Of a stretch of 64,000 nt of DNA, positions 35,730 through 45,400 are shown piece after piece (the stretch's first letter is position 1; the number at the start of each line of letters is the position of its first letter). The DNA is taken from contig CACYQI010000001.1 of the NCBI GenBank assembly GCA_902776455.1, positions 1-64,000 of the forward strand, written 5' to 3'. Under the pieces are notes generated by a model. That model did no database searches. It saw nothing but the letters and a program-made list of their open reading frames with translations, and was not told the origin of the DNA. The position numbers were made by a program, and so were the translations under genes. The DNA comes from an uncultured Bacteroidales bacterium. GTDB taxonomy: Bacteria > Bacteroidota > Bacteroidia > Bacteroidales > Bacteroidaceae.

Positions 35730-38700
35730 ATGAAGCAAAAGAAATTCGTGACTTGGGATGGTAACACCTGTGCCGGACATGTGGCTTATATGTTCAGCGA
35801 AGTAGCTGCCATCTATCCCATCACTCCCTCATCTCCTATGGCGGAGCATGTTGACGAGTGGGCCGCCCAGGGACGCAAGAACCTCTTCGGCGACACAGTA
35901 ATGGTTCAGGAAATGCAGAGCGAAGGCGGTGCTGCCGGTGCCGTTCATGGTTCGCTGCAGGCTGGTGCTCTCACAAGCACCTTCACAGCCAGCCAGGGCT
36001 TGCTCTTGATGATTCCGAACATGTACAAGATTGCTGGCGAACTGCTGCCCAGCGTCTTCCACGTTTCTGCCCGTACCCTTGCGACGCACTCCCTTTGCAT
36101 CTTTGGCGACCACAGTGACGTGATGGCTTGCCGTCAGACTGGCTTTGCCATGCTGGCAGAAGGCAGTGTGCAGGAGGTCATGGACCTCAGCGCTGTGGCT
36201 CATCTTTCTGCTCTTGAGGCTCGTGTTCCTTTCATCAACTTCTTCGATGGCTTCCGTACTTCCCATGAGTATCAGAAGGTGGAGCTTCTGGAAGAAGATG
36301 ATGTTCGCGACCTTGTCAATCAGAAGGCACTCAGCGAGTTCCGTGCTCGTGCTCTCTCTCCTGAGCATCCTCAGGCAAAGGGTATGGCCGAGAACCCCGA
36401 GACTTTCTTCGCTCATCGCGAGAGCTGCAACCGCTACTACGATGCCGTTCCCGCTATCGTGGAGAAGTACATGGCAGCCATCAGCGAGCGCACAGGCCGC
36501 AAGTACGAGCTTTTCAGCTACTATGGTGCTGAGGATGCAGAGCAGGTCATCATCCTGATGGGTTCAGCTTCTGAGGCTGCTCGCGAGGCTATCGACTACG
36601 CTAACGCCAACGGCAAGAAGTACGGCATGGTCAGCGTCCACCTCTATCGTCCCTTCAGCGTCAAGCACTTGCTTGCTGCGGTTCCCAAGACTTGCAAGCG
36701 CATCGCAGTCCTCGACCGCACCAAGGAGCCTGGAGCAAACGGCGAACCTCTGTACCTCGATGTTCGCGACGCATTCTATGGCCAGCCCAACGCTCCTATC
36801 ATCGTAGGCGGACGCTATGGTCTCGGCTCTGCCGACGTAACGCCCACCATGATGCTCAGCGTCTATGAAAACCTCGAGCTGCCCCAGCCCAAGACACACT
36901 TCACCGTCGGTATCGTCGACGACCTCACCTACACCTCTCTGCCCGTCAAGGAGGAGATGGCTCTGGGTGGCGAAGGCATCTTCGAAGCTAAGTTCTTCGG
37001 TCTGGGTGCCGACGGTACGGTTGGTGCCAACAAGAACTCTGTCAAGATTATCGGCGACAACACCAACAAGTACTGCCAGGCTTACTTCAGCTACGACTCC
37101 AAGAAGTCGGGCGGCTTCACTTGCTCTCACCTGCGCTTTGGCGACACGCCCATCCGCAGCACCTATCAGATTAAGACGCCTAACTTCGTGGCTTGCCACG
37201 TTCAGGCTTATCTGCGTATGTACGACGTGATTCGCGGTCTGCGCCCCGGCGGTCAGTTCCTCTTGAACACCATCTTCGAGGGCGAAGAGCTTGTGAAGTT
37301 CATTCCTAATAATATAAAGAAGTACTTCGCAGAGAAGAACATCACCGTTTACTACATCAACGCCACCAAGATAGCACAGGAGATTGGCCTTGGCAACCGC
37401 ACGAACACCATCCTGCAGAGCGCCTTCTTCCGCATCACAGAAGTTATTCCCGTAGAGCTTGCCGTAGAGCAGATGAAGAAAGCCATCGTGAAGTCATACG
37501 GCAAGAAGGGCGAGGACGTGGTGAACATGAACTTTGCAGCCGTTGACCGCGGCGGCGAGTACAAGGTGCTGCCTGTTGATCCTGCTTGGGCTAACCTGCC
37601 TGCCGACGAGGCTCCCGTCTATGACGAACCCGAGTTCATCACGAAGCTCGTGCGTCCCATCAACGCCCAGAATGGTGCCGACCTGCCCGTCAGCGCCTAC
37701 AAGGACTACGAGGACGGCGCTTGGGAACAGGGCACAGCCGCCTACGAGAAGCGTGGCGTAGCAGGCTTCGTTCCCGTATGGAACCCCGACAACTGCATCC
37801 AGTGCAACAAGTGTGCATTCGTTTGTCCTCATGCTTGCATCCGTCCCATCGTCATGGACGACGAGGAGGTGAAGGGCTTCGAAGGCAAGACCATCGAGAT
37901 GAAGGCTCCTGCAGCCATGAAGGGCATGCACTTCGTCATGCAGGTCGGCGTGAAGGACTGCTTGGGTTGCGGCAACTGTGCCGACGTCTGCCCGGGCAAC
38001 CCGAAGCTTGGCGGTCCTGCACTCAAGATGGTGGCCTACGACGACTCCAGCGCCGAAGCTGCTCAGGAAGCAAAGAACTGGGAATACTGCGTCAAGAAGG
38101 TCAGCTCGAAGCAAGACCTCGTCGATATCAAGCAAAGCCCGAAGAACAGCCAGTTCGCTCAGCCTCTGTTCGAGTTCAGCGGCGCTTGCTCGGGTTGCGG
38201 CGAGACGCCTTACGTGAAGCTCATCAGCCAGCTCTTCGGCGACCGCGAGATGGCCAGCAACGCTACAGGTTGCTCCAGCATCTACTCCGGCTCTATTCCT
38301 TCCACTCCTTACACGAAGAACGCGAAGGGTCAAGGCCCCGCTTGGTCGAACTCCCTCTTCGAAGACTTCTGCGAGTACGGACTTGGTATGGTGCTTGGCC
38401 GCAAGAAGTTGCGCAACAGAATGCGCAAGCTGGCCGAGGAACTGGTGAATACTACAGCCTTCGACTGGATGCGCGAGGCCACACAGAAATGGCTCGACAC
38501 ATTCGACGACTCTACTGCCAACCGCAAAGCAACCGATGAATTCGTTGCCGCTCTGGAGAAGGCAATACTGCCAATCGATGGAGCCATAGAGTTCTGGCAG
38601 GGCAAGGGCAAGGAACTGTATGGCGCCGAGGTGGCTGCACAGAAGTTGCAGGAAGCCAAGGATGCCAAGGCTGCAGGCAGCCCCATCTGCCCGTGTCGCG

Positions 38701-39419
38701 GATGTGCTCTCGAAAGCGAACTGTTGGAGAATAAGGACAAGCTGGCCAAGGCAAGCCAATGGATTATCGGTGGCGACGGCGCAAGCTACGACATCGGTTA
38801 CGGCGGCCTCGACCACGTCATTGGCTCTGGCGAAGACGTCAACATCTTCGTTATCGACACTGAGGTTTACTCCAACACTGGCGGTCAGGCTTCGAAGGCA
38901 ACGCCCATCGGTGCCATTGCTCAGTTCGCTGCCAACGGCAAGCGCGTGGGCAAGAAGGACCTCGGCCTGATGCAGGCTACCTACGGCAACGTCTATGTAG
39001 CTCAGGTGGCTATGGGTGCCGACCAGAGCCAGTGCCTCAAGGCCTTCCGCGAGGCTGAGGCATGGCACGGACCTTCACTCATCATCGCCTACGCTCCTTG
39101 TATCAACCACGGCCTGAAGGCTAAGGGCGGCATGGGCAAGAGCCAAGCCGAGGAGGCAAAGGCTGTTGAGTGCGGCTACTGGCACCTGTGGCGCTACAAT
39201 CCCGCTCTGGCCGAAGAGGGCAAGACTCCCTTCCAGCTCGACAGCAAGGAGCCTGATTGGGATAAGTTCCAGGACTTCCTCGAGGGCGAGGTTCGCTTCC
39301 TCTCTCTGAAGAAGGCCGCACCCGAAGAGGCTCAAGAGCTGTACGATGCTTGTAAGGCAGCTGCCCAGCGCCGCTACAAGACCTACGTCCGCAAGACGCA
39401 GGAGGACTGGAGCCTGTAA
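35730..39419 (+). CDS. nifJ: Pyruvate:ferredoxin (flavodoxin) oxidoreductase
   Basis: The single-chain enzyme of 1229 residues oxidises pyruvate to acetyl-CoA and CO2 and reduces ferredoxin, central to anaerobic energy metabolism. The N-terminus (TWDGNTCAGHVAYMFSEVAA) is the pyruvate-binding domain. Two 4Fe-4S motifs, CIQCNKCAFVCPHAC (about 689) and CLGCGNCADVCPG (about 743), follow. ACSGCGETPYVK and the thiamine-diphosphate motif GDGASYDIGYGGLDH (about 1015) complete it. Slightly longer than most homologues but with no obvious insert. A strong terminator lies 67 bp downstream. Confidence 0.97.
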   Translation: MKQKKFVTWDGNTCAGHVAYMFSEVAAIYPITPSSPMAEHVDEWAAQGRKNLFGDTVMVQEMQSEGGAAGAVHGSLQAGALTSTFTASQGLLLMIPNMYKIAGELLPSVFHVSARTLATHSLCIFGDHSDVMACRQTGFAMLAEGSVQEVMDLSAVAHLSALEARVPFINFFDGFRTSHEYQKVELLEEDDVRDLVNQKALSEFRARALSPEHPQAKGMAENPETFFAHRESCNRYYDAVPAIVEKYMAAISERTGRKYELFSYYGAEDAEQVIILMGSASEAAREAIDYANANGKKYGMVSVHLYRPFSVKHLLAAVPKTCKRIAVLDRTKEPGANGEPLYLDVRDAFYGQPNAPIIVGGRYGLGSADVTPTMMLSVYENLELPQPKTHFTVGIVDDLTYTSLPVKEEMALGGEGIFEAKFFGLGADGTVGANKNSVKIIGDNTNKYCQAYFSYDSKKSGGFTCSHLRFGDTPIRSTYQIKTPNFVACHVQAYLRMYDVIRGLRPGGQFLLNTIFEGEELVKFIPNNIKKYFAEKNITVYYINATKIAQEIGLGNRTNTILQSAFFRITEVIPVELAVEQMKKAIVKSYGKKGEDVVNMNFAAVDRGGEYKVLPVDPAWANLPADEAPVYDEPEFITKLVRPINAQNGADLPVSAYKDYEDGAWEQGTAAYEKRGVAGFVPVWNPDNCIQCNKCAFVCPHACIRPIVMDDEEVKGFEGKTIEMKAPAAMKGMHFVMQVGVKDCLGCGNCADVCPGNPKLGGPALKMVAYDDSSAEAAQEAKNWEYCVKKVSSKQDLVDIKQSPKNSQFAQPLFEFSGACSGCGETPYVKLISQLFGDREMASNATGCSSIYSGSIPSTPYTKNAKGQGPAWSNSLFEDFCEYGLGMVLGRKKLRNRMRKLAEELVNTTAFDWMREATQKWLDTFDDSTANRKATDEFVAALEKAILPIDGAIEFWQGKGKELYGAEVAAQKLQEAKDAKAAGSPICPCRGCALESELLENKDKLAKASQWIIGGDGASYDIGYGGLDHVIGSGEDVNIFVIDTEVYSNTGGQASKATPIGAIAQFAANGKRVGKKDLGLMQATYGNVYVAQVAMGADQSQCLKAFREAEAWHGPSLIIAYAPCINHGLKAKGGMGKSQAEEAKAVECGYWHLWRYNPALAEEGKTPFQLDSKEPDWDKFQDFLEGEVRFLSLKKAAPEEAQELYDACKAAAQRRYKTYVRKTQEDWSL

Positions 39420-39486
39420 AGACAGCCAGAGTTCTCAGAAGACTCTGAATACTCAGAATACTCAGAACTCTCCGATTACCCAAGAC

Positions 39487-39525
39487 AGACAGGGGCGTTG
39501 GCATTGGCCAGCGCCCCTGTCTTTT
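39487..39525 (+). terminator. Rho-independent terminator after nifJ
   Basis: AGACAGGGGCG pairs with CGCCCCTGTCT (39512-39522) around a short loop containing TTGGCATTGGCC, followed by TTTT. An 11-bp stem plus T-run is convincing. It follows CAGAGTTCTCAGAA repeats at 39425-39480. Confidence 0.85.
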
Positions 39526-39544
39526 AACTACCGCTCCCCTGCTC

Positions 39545-39852
39545 TTTTTGTCAAAAACTTTCGCAATCGGACACTCTCTGGCGGCCTTTTTTTGCTTCGG
39601 TGGCACTTTGGAACCCAAAACACAAGAAATGGCCTTAAATCGAATCTGCGGTGATAATCAACGACTTACAAAACCGCTTTTTTCGACTGAATGTTAAGAA
39701 GGTATCGTTCCTGCTTGCAACAATAGCAAACAACGCATACTTTCAAGTCAAAAATGCCGTTTCGGGATAGTGAAAACAACACAGGGCATCGGCCAACACA
39801 ACGTGGAGTATCGGCCAACACTGCACGCAGCATCGACCAACACCCCACGCCA
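39545..39852 (-). repeat. Composite repeat element, copy C
   Basis: On the minus strand a 22-bp array (units at 39787, 39809 and 39831, of the form CATCGGCCAACACAACGTGG) precedes, after about 80 bp, a shorter body at 39545-39705. The body keeps TTCTTAACA, TTCCAAAGTGCC, GGCCGCCAGAG and TTGCGAAAGTTTTTGACA. This is the most diverged copy. Nothing else is seen between the nifJ terminator and the promoter at 40082, apart from CGGATTTCACGGATTT words near 39985. Confidence 0.75.
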
Positions 39853-40081
39853 AGTCATCCAACGCCCCTGTAAATGTCAATTTTCTCTGTCAAGATATTT
39901 CGGCAATTCAATGTTCGGAGAAAACAACCTTATTAAGGAGGAATTTGTCAAAGCACAACAGAAATAATGAAACAACGGATTCTACGGATTTCACGGATTT
40001 AAGTTACATTAGTATTCAGCATATAGAGTAGCTTCTGAAAATTAGCTTTGTTATCAGAACACACCTTAATAGCTTCCTTTC

Positions 40082-40112
40082 TTGTGTATTTCAACAAAAA
40101 ATCGTAACTTTG
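40082..40112 (+). promoter_or_regulatory. Promoter for the GH92 gene
   Basis: TTG (40082-40084) and TAACTTTG (40105-40112) with 20 bp between. The expected start near 40119 precedes the ATG at 40133. Confidence 0.7.
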
Positions 40113-40132
40113 CGGACGGAAAAGGCCACGAG

Positions 40133-42403
40133 ATGAAAACTATGAAAGAGACAAGACTGTTGCTTCTGGCGGCTCTGCTGCCCATCGCTTTTGCTGCGAA
40201 GGCCGCTGGCAGAGAGCCTGTGGACTACGTCAACCCCTATATCGGCAGCATCAGCCATCTGCTGGTGCCGTGCTTCCCTACGGTGCAGTTGCCGAACAGC
40301 CTGATGCGCATCTACCCGACGAGAAACGACTATGTGACCGAGTATCTCGACGGGCTGCCCATCGTCGTCACCAATCATCGCGAGCGAAGCGCCTTCCGAC
40401 TGAGTGTCACACAAGGCGACGAGCTGCGTCCCATCATTGCGACAAGCTGGGACAACGAGCGGGTGACGCCCTACGACTATCAAGTGCAGATTGCCGACAA
40501 CGCTATCGACGTCCATCTGGCCGTCTGCCACCAAAGTGCCATCTACGAACTCACATTCACCGACCCAAGCAAGCCTGCCACCATTATTCTCTATACGGAA
40601 AGCGGCAGAATGCGGGTCGAAGGATGCCACGCTTCTGCAAGCCAAAGGTTGAGCAAGAACATGGAAATCTTCTTTTCGGGCGAGTTCGACGTCGAGCCGG
40701 AGAAGGCTGGTGCGATACGCAACGGAAGAATTGCTGAGGAGAAGGTTCCTGCAGGGCCAGGCGTTTGCACAGCTCTCCGTTTTCCTGCCGGCACGAAGAA
40801 GGTTCAGTTCCGTTACGGCGTTTCCCTCATCAGCGAAGAACAGGCAGAGAAGAACCTTGTCCGCGAACAGGGCAAGGACTTCGATATGGAGAAAGTCGTC
40901 AAGAACGGCCGCAAGGAATGGAACGAGACGCTGAGCAACATCCTTGTCGAAGGCGGCACCGACGACCAGAAGACGGTGCTCTACACCTCTTATTATCGCA
41001 CCTTCGAGCGTCCCGTCTGCTTGAGCGAGGACGGACGTTACTTCTCGGCTTTCGACGGAAAGGTACACGATGACGACGGCCATCCCTTCTATACCGACGA
41101 CTGGATTTGGGACACTTATCGCGCAGCACACCCGCTTCGTACACTCATCCAGCCCGAAAAGGAGGAGGACATCATCGAGAGTTACCTTCGCATGGCCGAA
41201 CAGATGGGCACGAAATGGATGCCGACGTTCCCCGAAATGACGGGCGACACGCGAAGGATGAACAGCAACCACGGCGTAGCTATGGTGGCCGATGCCCTAT
41301 GGAAAGGGCTTGAAGTGGATGCGGAGCGCGGCTTCGAATACTGCCGCAAAGGCATCGAGGAGAAGACGCTCATCCCCTGGAGCGGCGCTCCGGCAGGTAG
41401 GCTCGACAACTTCTACAAGGAACACGGCTACTTCCCTGCTCTCCGACCAGGCGAAAAGGAGACAGAACCCAACGTAAGCAACTTCGAGCAACGGCAACCC
41501 ATCGCTGTCACGCTCGGAACGGCCTACGACGAGTGGTGCCTCTCGCGCATCGCCGAATTCATGGGCAAGAAGGACGAAGCCGACAAATACCTTGCACACA
41601 GCTACAACTACCGCAACGTCTGGAACGCTGAGACACGCTTCTTCCATCCCAAAGACGAGGACGGCAGCTTCCTGCCCGACTTCGACTATCGCTTCAGCGG
41701 CGGCATCGGAGCGCGTGCAGCCTACGGCGAGAACAACGGATGGACGTATCGATGGGACGTACAGCACAACCTTGCCGACCTCGCAAACCTGATGGGAGGC
41801 AAGGAGGCAATGGCCCGCGAGCTTGACCGCACCTTTGCCGAACCATTAGGCAAAAGCAAGTGGCAGTTCTACGGCACTTTCCCCGACCAGACGGGAAACA
41901 TCGGCCAGTTCACGATGGCTAACGAGCCTTCGCTCCATATACCTTATATATATAACTATGCCGGAGCGCCATGGAAGACGCAGAAACGCATTCGCCAATG
42001 CCTCGACACATGGTTCCGCAACGACCTGATGGGCATCCCCGGTGACGAGGACGGAGGCGGAATGACATCCTTCGTCGTATTCTCGGCGCTTGGCTTCTAC
42101 CCCGTCACGCCTGGCTTCCCAATTTACAACATCGGCTCGCCGCTGTTCGCAGACATACGCGTCAAGCTGCCTGCGGGCAAAGAACTGCACATCATAGCCA
42201 AAGGATGCAGCCGCGAGAACAAGTACATCCAGCACGCCACCCTCAACGGCAATCCTTGGGACAAACCCTGGTTCAGCCACGACGACATAAAGGACGGAGC
42301 TACCCTCGTCCTTGAAATGGGCAGCAGGCCGAACATGCAATGGGGTGCAGCCGAAAGTGCCTTGCCACCTTCCGCCCCCCCTAAAACAGAAGAACAGCAA
42401 TGA
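40133..42403 (+). CDS. Exported GH92 alpha-mannosidase
   Basis: 756 residues with a signal peptide (MKTMKETRLLLLAALLPIAFA). GH92 enzymes are calcium-dependent exo-alpha-mannosidases used on N-glycans and mannans. Recognisable blocks are DYVNPYIGS, FYTDDWIWDTYRAAHPL and GDEDGGGMTSFVVFSALGFYPVTPG (near residue 635). That last block is GNEDCGQMSAW in most homologues, so DGGGMTSF is a divergent active-site loop and specificity may differ. I start at ATG 40133 because the promoter box lies at 40105; an upstream frame from 40082 precedes it. The stop overlaps the next ATG (ATGA at 42400), so the following gene is translationally coupled. Confidence 0.92.
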   Translation: MKTMKETRLLLLAALLPIAFAAKAAGREPVDYVNPYIGSISHLLVPCFPTVQLPNSLMRIYPTRNDYVTEYLDGLPIVVTNHRERSAFRLSVTQGDELRPIIATSWDNERVTPYDYQVQIADNAIDVHLAVCHQSAIYELTFTDPSKPATIILYTESGRMRVEGCHASASQRLSKNMEIFFSGEFDVEPEKAGAIRNGRIAEEKVPAGPGVCTALRFPAGTKKVQFRYGVSLISEEQAEKNLVREQGKDFDMEKVVKNGRKEWNETLSNILVEGGTDDQKTVLYTSYYRTFERPVCLSEDGRYFSAFDGKVHDDDGHPFYTDDWIWDTYRAAHPLRTLIQPEKEEDIIESYLRMAEQMGTKWMPTFPEMTGDTRRMNSNHGVAMVADALWKGLEVDAERGFEYCRKGIEEKTLIPWSGAPAGRLDNFYKEHGYFPALRPGEKETEPNVSNFEQRQPIAVTLGTAYDEWCLSRIAEFMGKKDEADKYLAHSYNYRNVWNAETRFFHPKDEDGSFLPDFDYRFSGGIGARAAYGENNGWTYRWDVQHNLADLANLMGGKEAMARELDRTFAEPLGKSKWQFYGTFPDQTGNIGQFTMANEPSLHIPYIYNYAGAPWKTQKRIRQCLDTWFRNDLMGIPGDEDGGGMTSFVVFSALGFYPVTPGFPIYNIGSPLFADIRVKLPAGKELHIIAKGCSRENKYIQHATLNGNPWDKPWFSHDDIKDGATLVLEMGSRPNMQWGAAESALPPSAPPKTEEQQ

Positions 42404-45400
42404 ACACCGCTCTCATCACCGACCCTACCTGGATTTTCTCCATCGTGCTGGGCATCATCCTGTTTGCCCCGCTTCTGCTCCGACAGCTCCGCATTCCGCC
42501 ACTCATAGGCCTCATCGTGGCAGGCATTCTCGTGGGACCCTACGGATTCAACCTCCTGGCACATGACAGCTCTTTTGAACTCTTCGGACAGGTGGGCATC
42601 TACTACATCATGTTCCTCGCAGGACTGGAACTGGAGATGGGGAGCGTGGAGCACTACGGAAGCCGCGGCCTTCGCTTCGGCATCCTCACCTTTGCCATCC
42701 CCTTCATGCTCGGCATTGCTTCGAGCATTCTGATTCTCGGTTACACGCTCTCCACAAGCATCCTGCTGGCCTGCATCTATGCCAGCCATACGCTCGTCAC
42801 CTATCCGATAGTGGGTCGCTACGGCCTGAACCGCCACAGGACAGTTGTCGTCAGCGTGGTGGCTACGGCATTTGCTCTCTCCTGCGCCCTGCTCGTGCTT
42901 GCCGTGATGGTGGGCAGGCAGAATCCCGACACCTCCTGGCTGACCTGGCTGCTCTTCGGCTTGAGATGCGTGCTCTATGTCGTCTTCGTCATTCTCGTGT
43001 TCCCCCGCATTGGCCGCTGGTTCCTGCGACGCTACGAGGACAGCGTCATGCAGTTCATCTTCATCCTTGCACTCGTCTTCATCAGCGCTTCGCTGGCGAA
43101 GATGGTGGGCTTAGAGGGGTTGCTCGGCGCCTTCCTTGCCGGACTGATAGTGAATCGGCTCATCCCTAAGACCAGTCCGTTGATGTCGAGGCTGGAGTTC
43201 GTCGGCAATGCCCTCTTCATTCCCTATTTCCTTATTGGAGTAGGCATGATTATCGACCTCGGATTGGTTGTACGCCATCCCGAAACGCTCTGGCTGGTAG
43301 TAGTGCTGGTGGTGGTGGGCACACTCTCCAAGCTGTTGGCATCGGCCATCATGGCATGGACGATGGGCGAGGAGCGATGCGGCATGTGGCTGATGTTCGG
43401 ACTGACCAATGCCCATGCAGCCGGTGCGCTTGCCATAGTAGCGATAGGCACAGCACCTGGCGTGCAACTTATGGGAAGCGAAGTGCTTGGCGGCACCGTC
43501 ATGCTCATCCTTTTCAGCTGCATCATCAGCAGCTTCGCCACAAACCGAGGGGCTAAGGAACTTGCTCTGAGCGACACATCGCTCGAGGACAACCGAGGCT
43601 CCTATCACGGCAAGTGCCTCGTCATGTACGACCACGAAGATAATGTGGACGTGATGACGCAACTCGCCATCCTCATCCGCAACCCCTTCATCCCCGACAG
43701 CCTTATGGGACTTCATGTCACGACACAAACGACACCCTCCCAAACCTCTCCCGACAGAGCAGAAAAGAGCGGTGTGGCACGTGGACGCTATCTGCTCGAA
43801 AAGGCTCAGATGGTGGCAGCGGCGGCAGATGTGCCCATGACGGCTATCGGCCGCATGAGCACCAACATTGCAGGAGGCATCCTGCACACCATGAACGAGT
43901 ACGACTGCGGAGAGGTGATAGTAAGCCTGAACGACTGCACGGCCGACATGGCCAAGTCCTCGCTGGGCACTACGATAGACAATGTGGTGAGCGGCAGTCA
44001 CCGAGAGGTGATGGCAGTTCGTGGCATTGTGCCGCCTGGCACTATCAGGAAGGTGTTTGTAGCCGTTCCGCAGAAGGCTGAATACGAAGTAGGCTTCTAC
44101 AAGTGGCTGGAACACATCTGCCGCATCGGCGAAGAACTTGACTGCCATCTGGAATATCATGCCCATGCCGACACGATGCCTTACATCAGGGGCTACATGG
44201 AACAGAAGCATAGCCATGTGCGCTCGCATTATGTAGAGATGAACAAGTGGATGCACTTCACCAAGCTTCGCCACGAGATGCGTCTGAACTGCATGCTTGT
44301 CGTGGTCGTTGCAAGGCCTGATTTCATTTCCTACCAGAACTGCTTCGAGGAGGCGCCGTTGCTCATCCACAGATACTTCAGCCAATACAGCGTCATGCTC
44401 CTCTTCCCCGACCAATGGGGCGAGCCGCAGGAGAGTCTGTCTGTCTTTACGCCCAATGGGACTGCTGTTCAGCGGCAACCGCGCTCCCTGAGCGGATGGA
44501 TACGTCGCAAGTTCTTCATGGCAAGCCGCTCGGCCATCATGCTGCTCCTCTTTCTACTTTCTACTCTCAACCTTCAACTTTGCCCCTTGATGGCCCAGCG
44601 TCCCCGCTTCGAAAAGATGTCGCCTATGGTAAGGTTAAAGGCTCTCAGAGCAGCTCCCTCTTCCAACCTCTTCCCCGAAGAGAAGAGGAGTCAGGCCTCC
44701 TCCAGCCTCACCCCAAGGGGAGAGACTTACTGCCGCGAAACACCCCAACTCCATGAGGGAGGGATTGAGAAAGGAAGCTTCCTTGCCCTTGTCCAATCAT
44801 CCAGCGAGGAAGTGCTCAAGCAGCACGGTTGCCGATGCTATGCCCATTGGGGAAACATCCACGCAACAACCATACCTCAACATGAGATTGCCGCCCTGTC
44901 CCTCCGACCAGAAGTGATGCGCATAGAAGCAGGCAGAACCTGCGACACCCAGACCGACAGCGCAGCCATCATAACACGCTCCGACAGGCTCCGCACTCCC
45001 ACGCCAAACCGCTCTGCCTACACAGGAAGAGGTGTCGTGGTGGGTGTGATGGATATTGGCTTCGACCTGACCAACCCGACGTTCTACAGCCGCGACCTCG
45101 GCACTTATCGTGTCCGCTCCTTTTGGGACATGCTTGATTTCGAGGAGACTACCTCCGAAAACCCAAGCCTGCTTCCCATTGGCAAGTCCTATACTTCAAC
45201 GGGCGAACTGCTTTGCAAAGCATGTTCCTCGGACAGCCGCCTGCAGTATCACGGCTCACATACGGCCAGCACAGCAGCAGGAAGCGGCTACGACTCGCCC
45301 TATATCGGTATGGCTCCCGATGCCGACATCTGCCTCGTCTCGAATGCTGTGTCGAGCGACAAGGAACTTGTGCCCGACTCGCTTTGGGGACTCTACGGCC

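Noticed and set aside
37494-39068. 524-residue minus-strand frame
   Set aside because: Antisense to the pyruvate:ferredoxin oxidoreductase gene.
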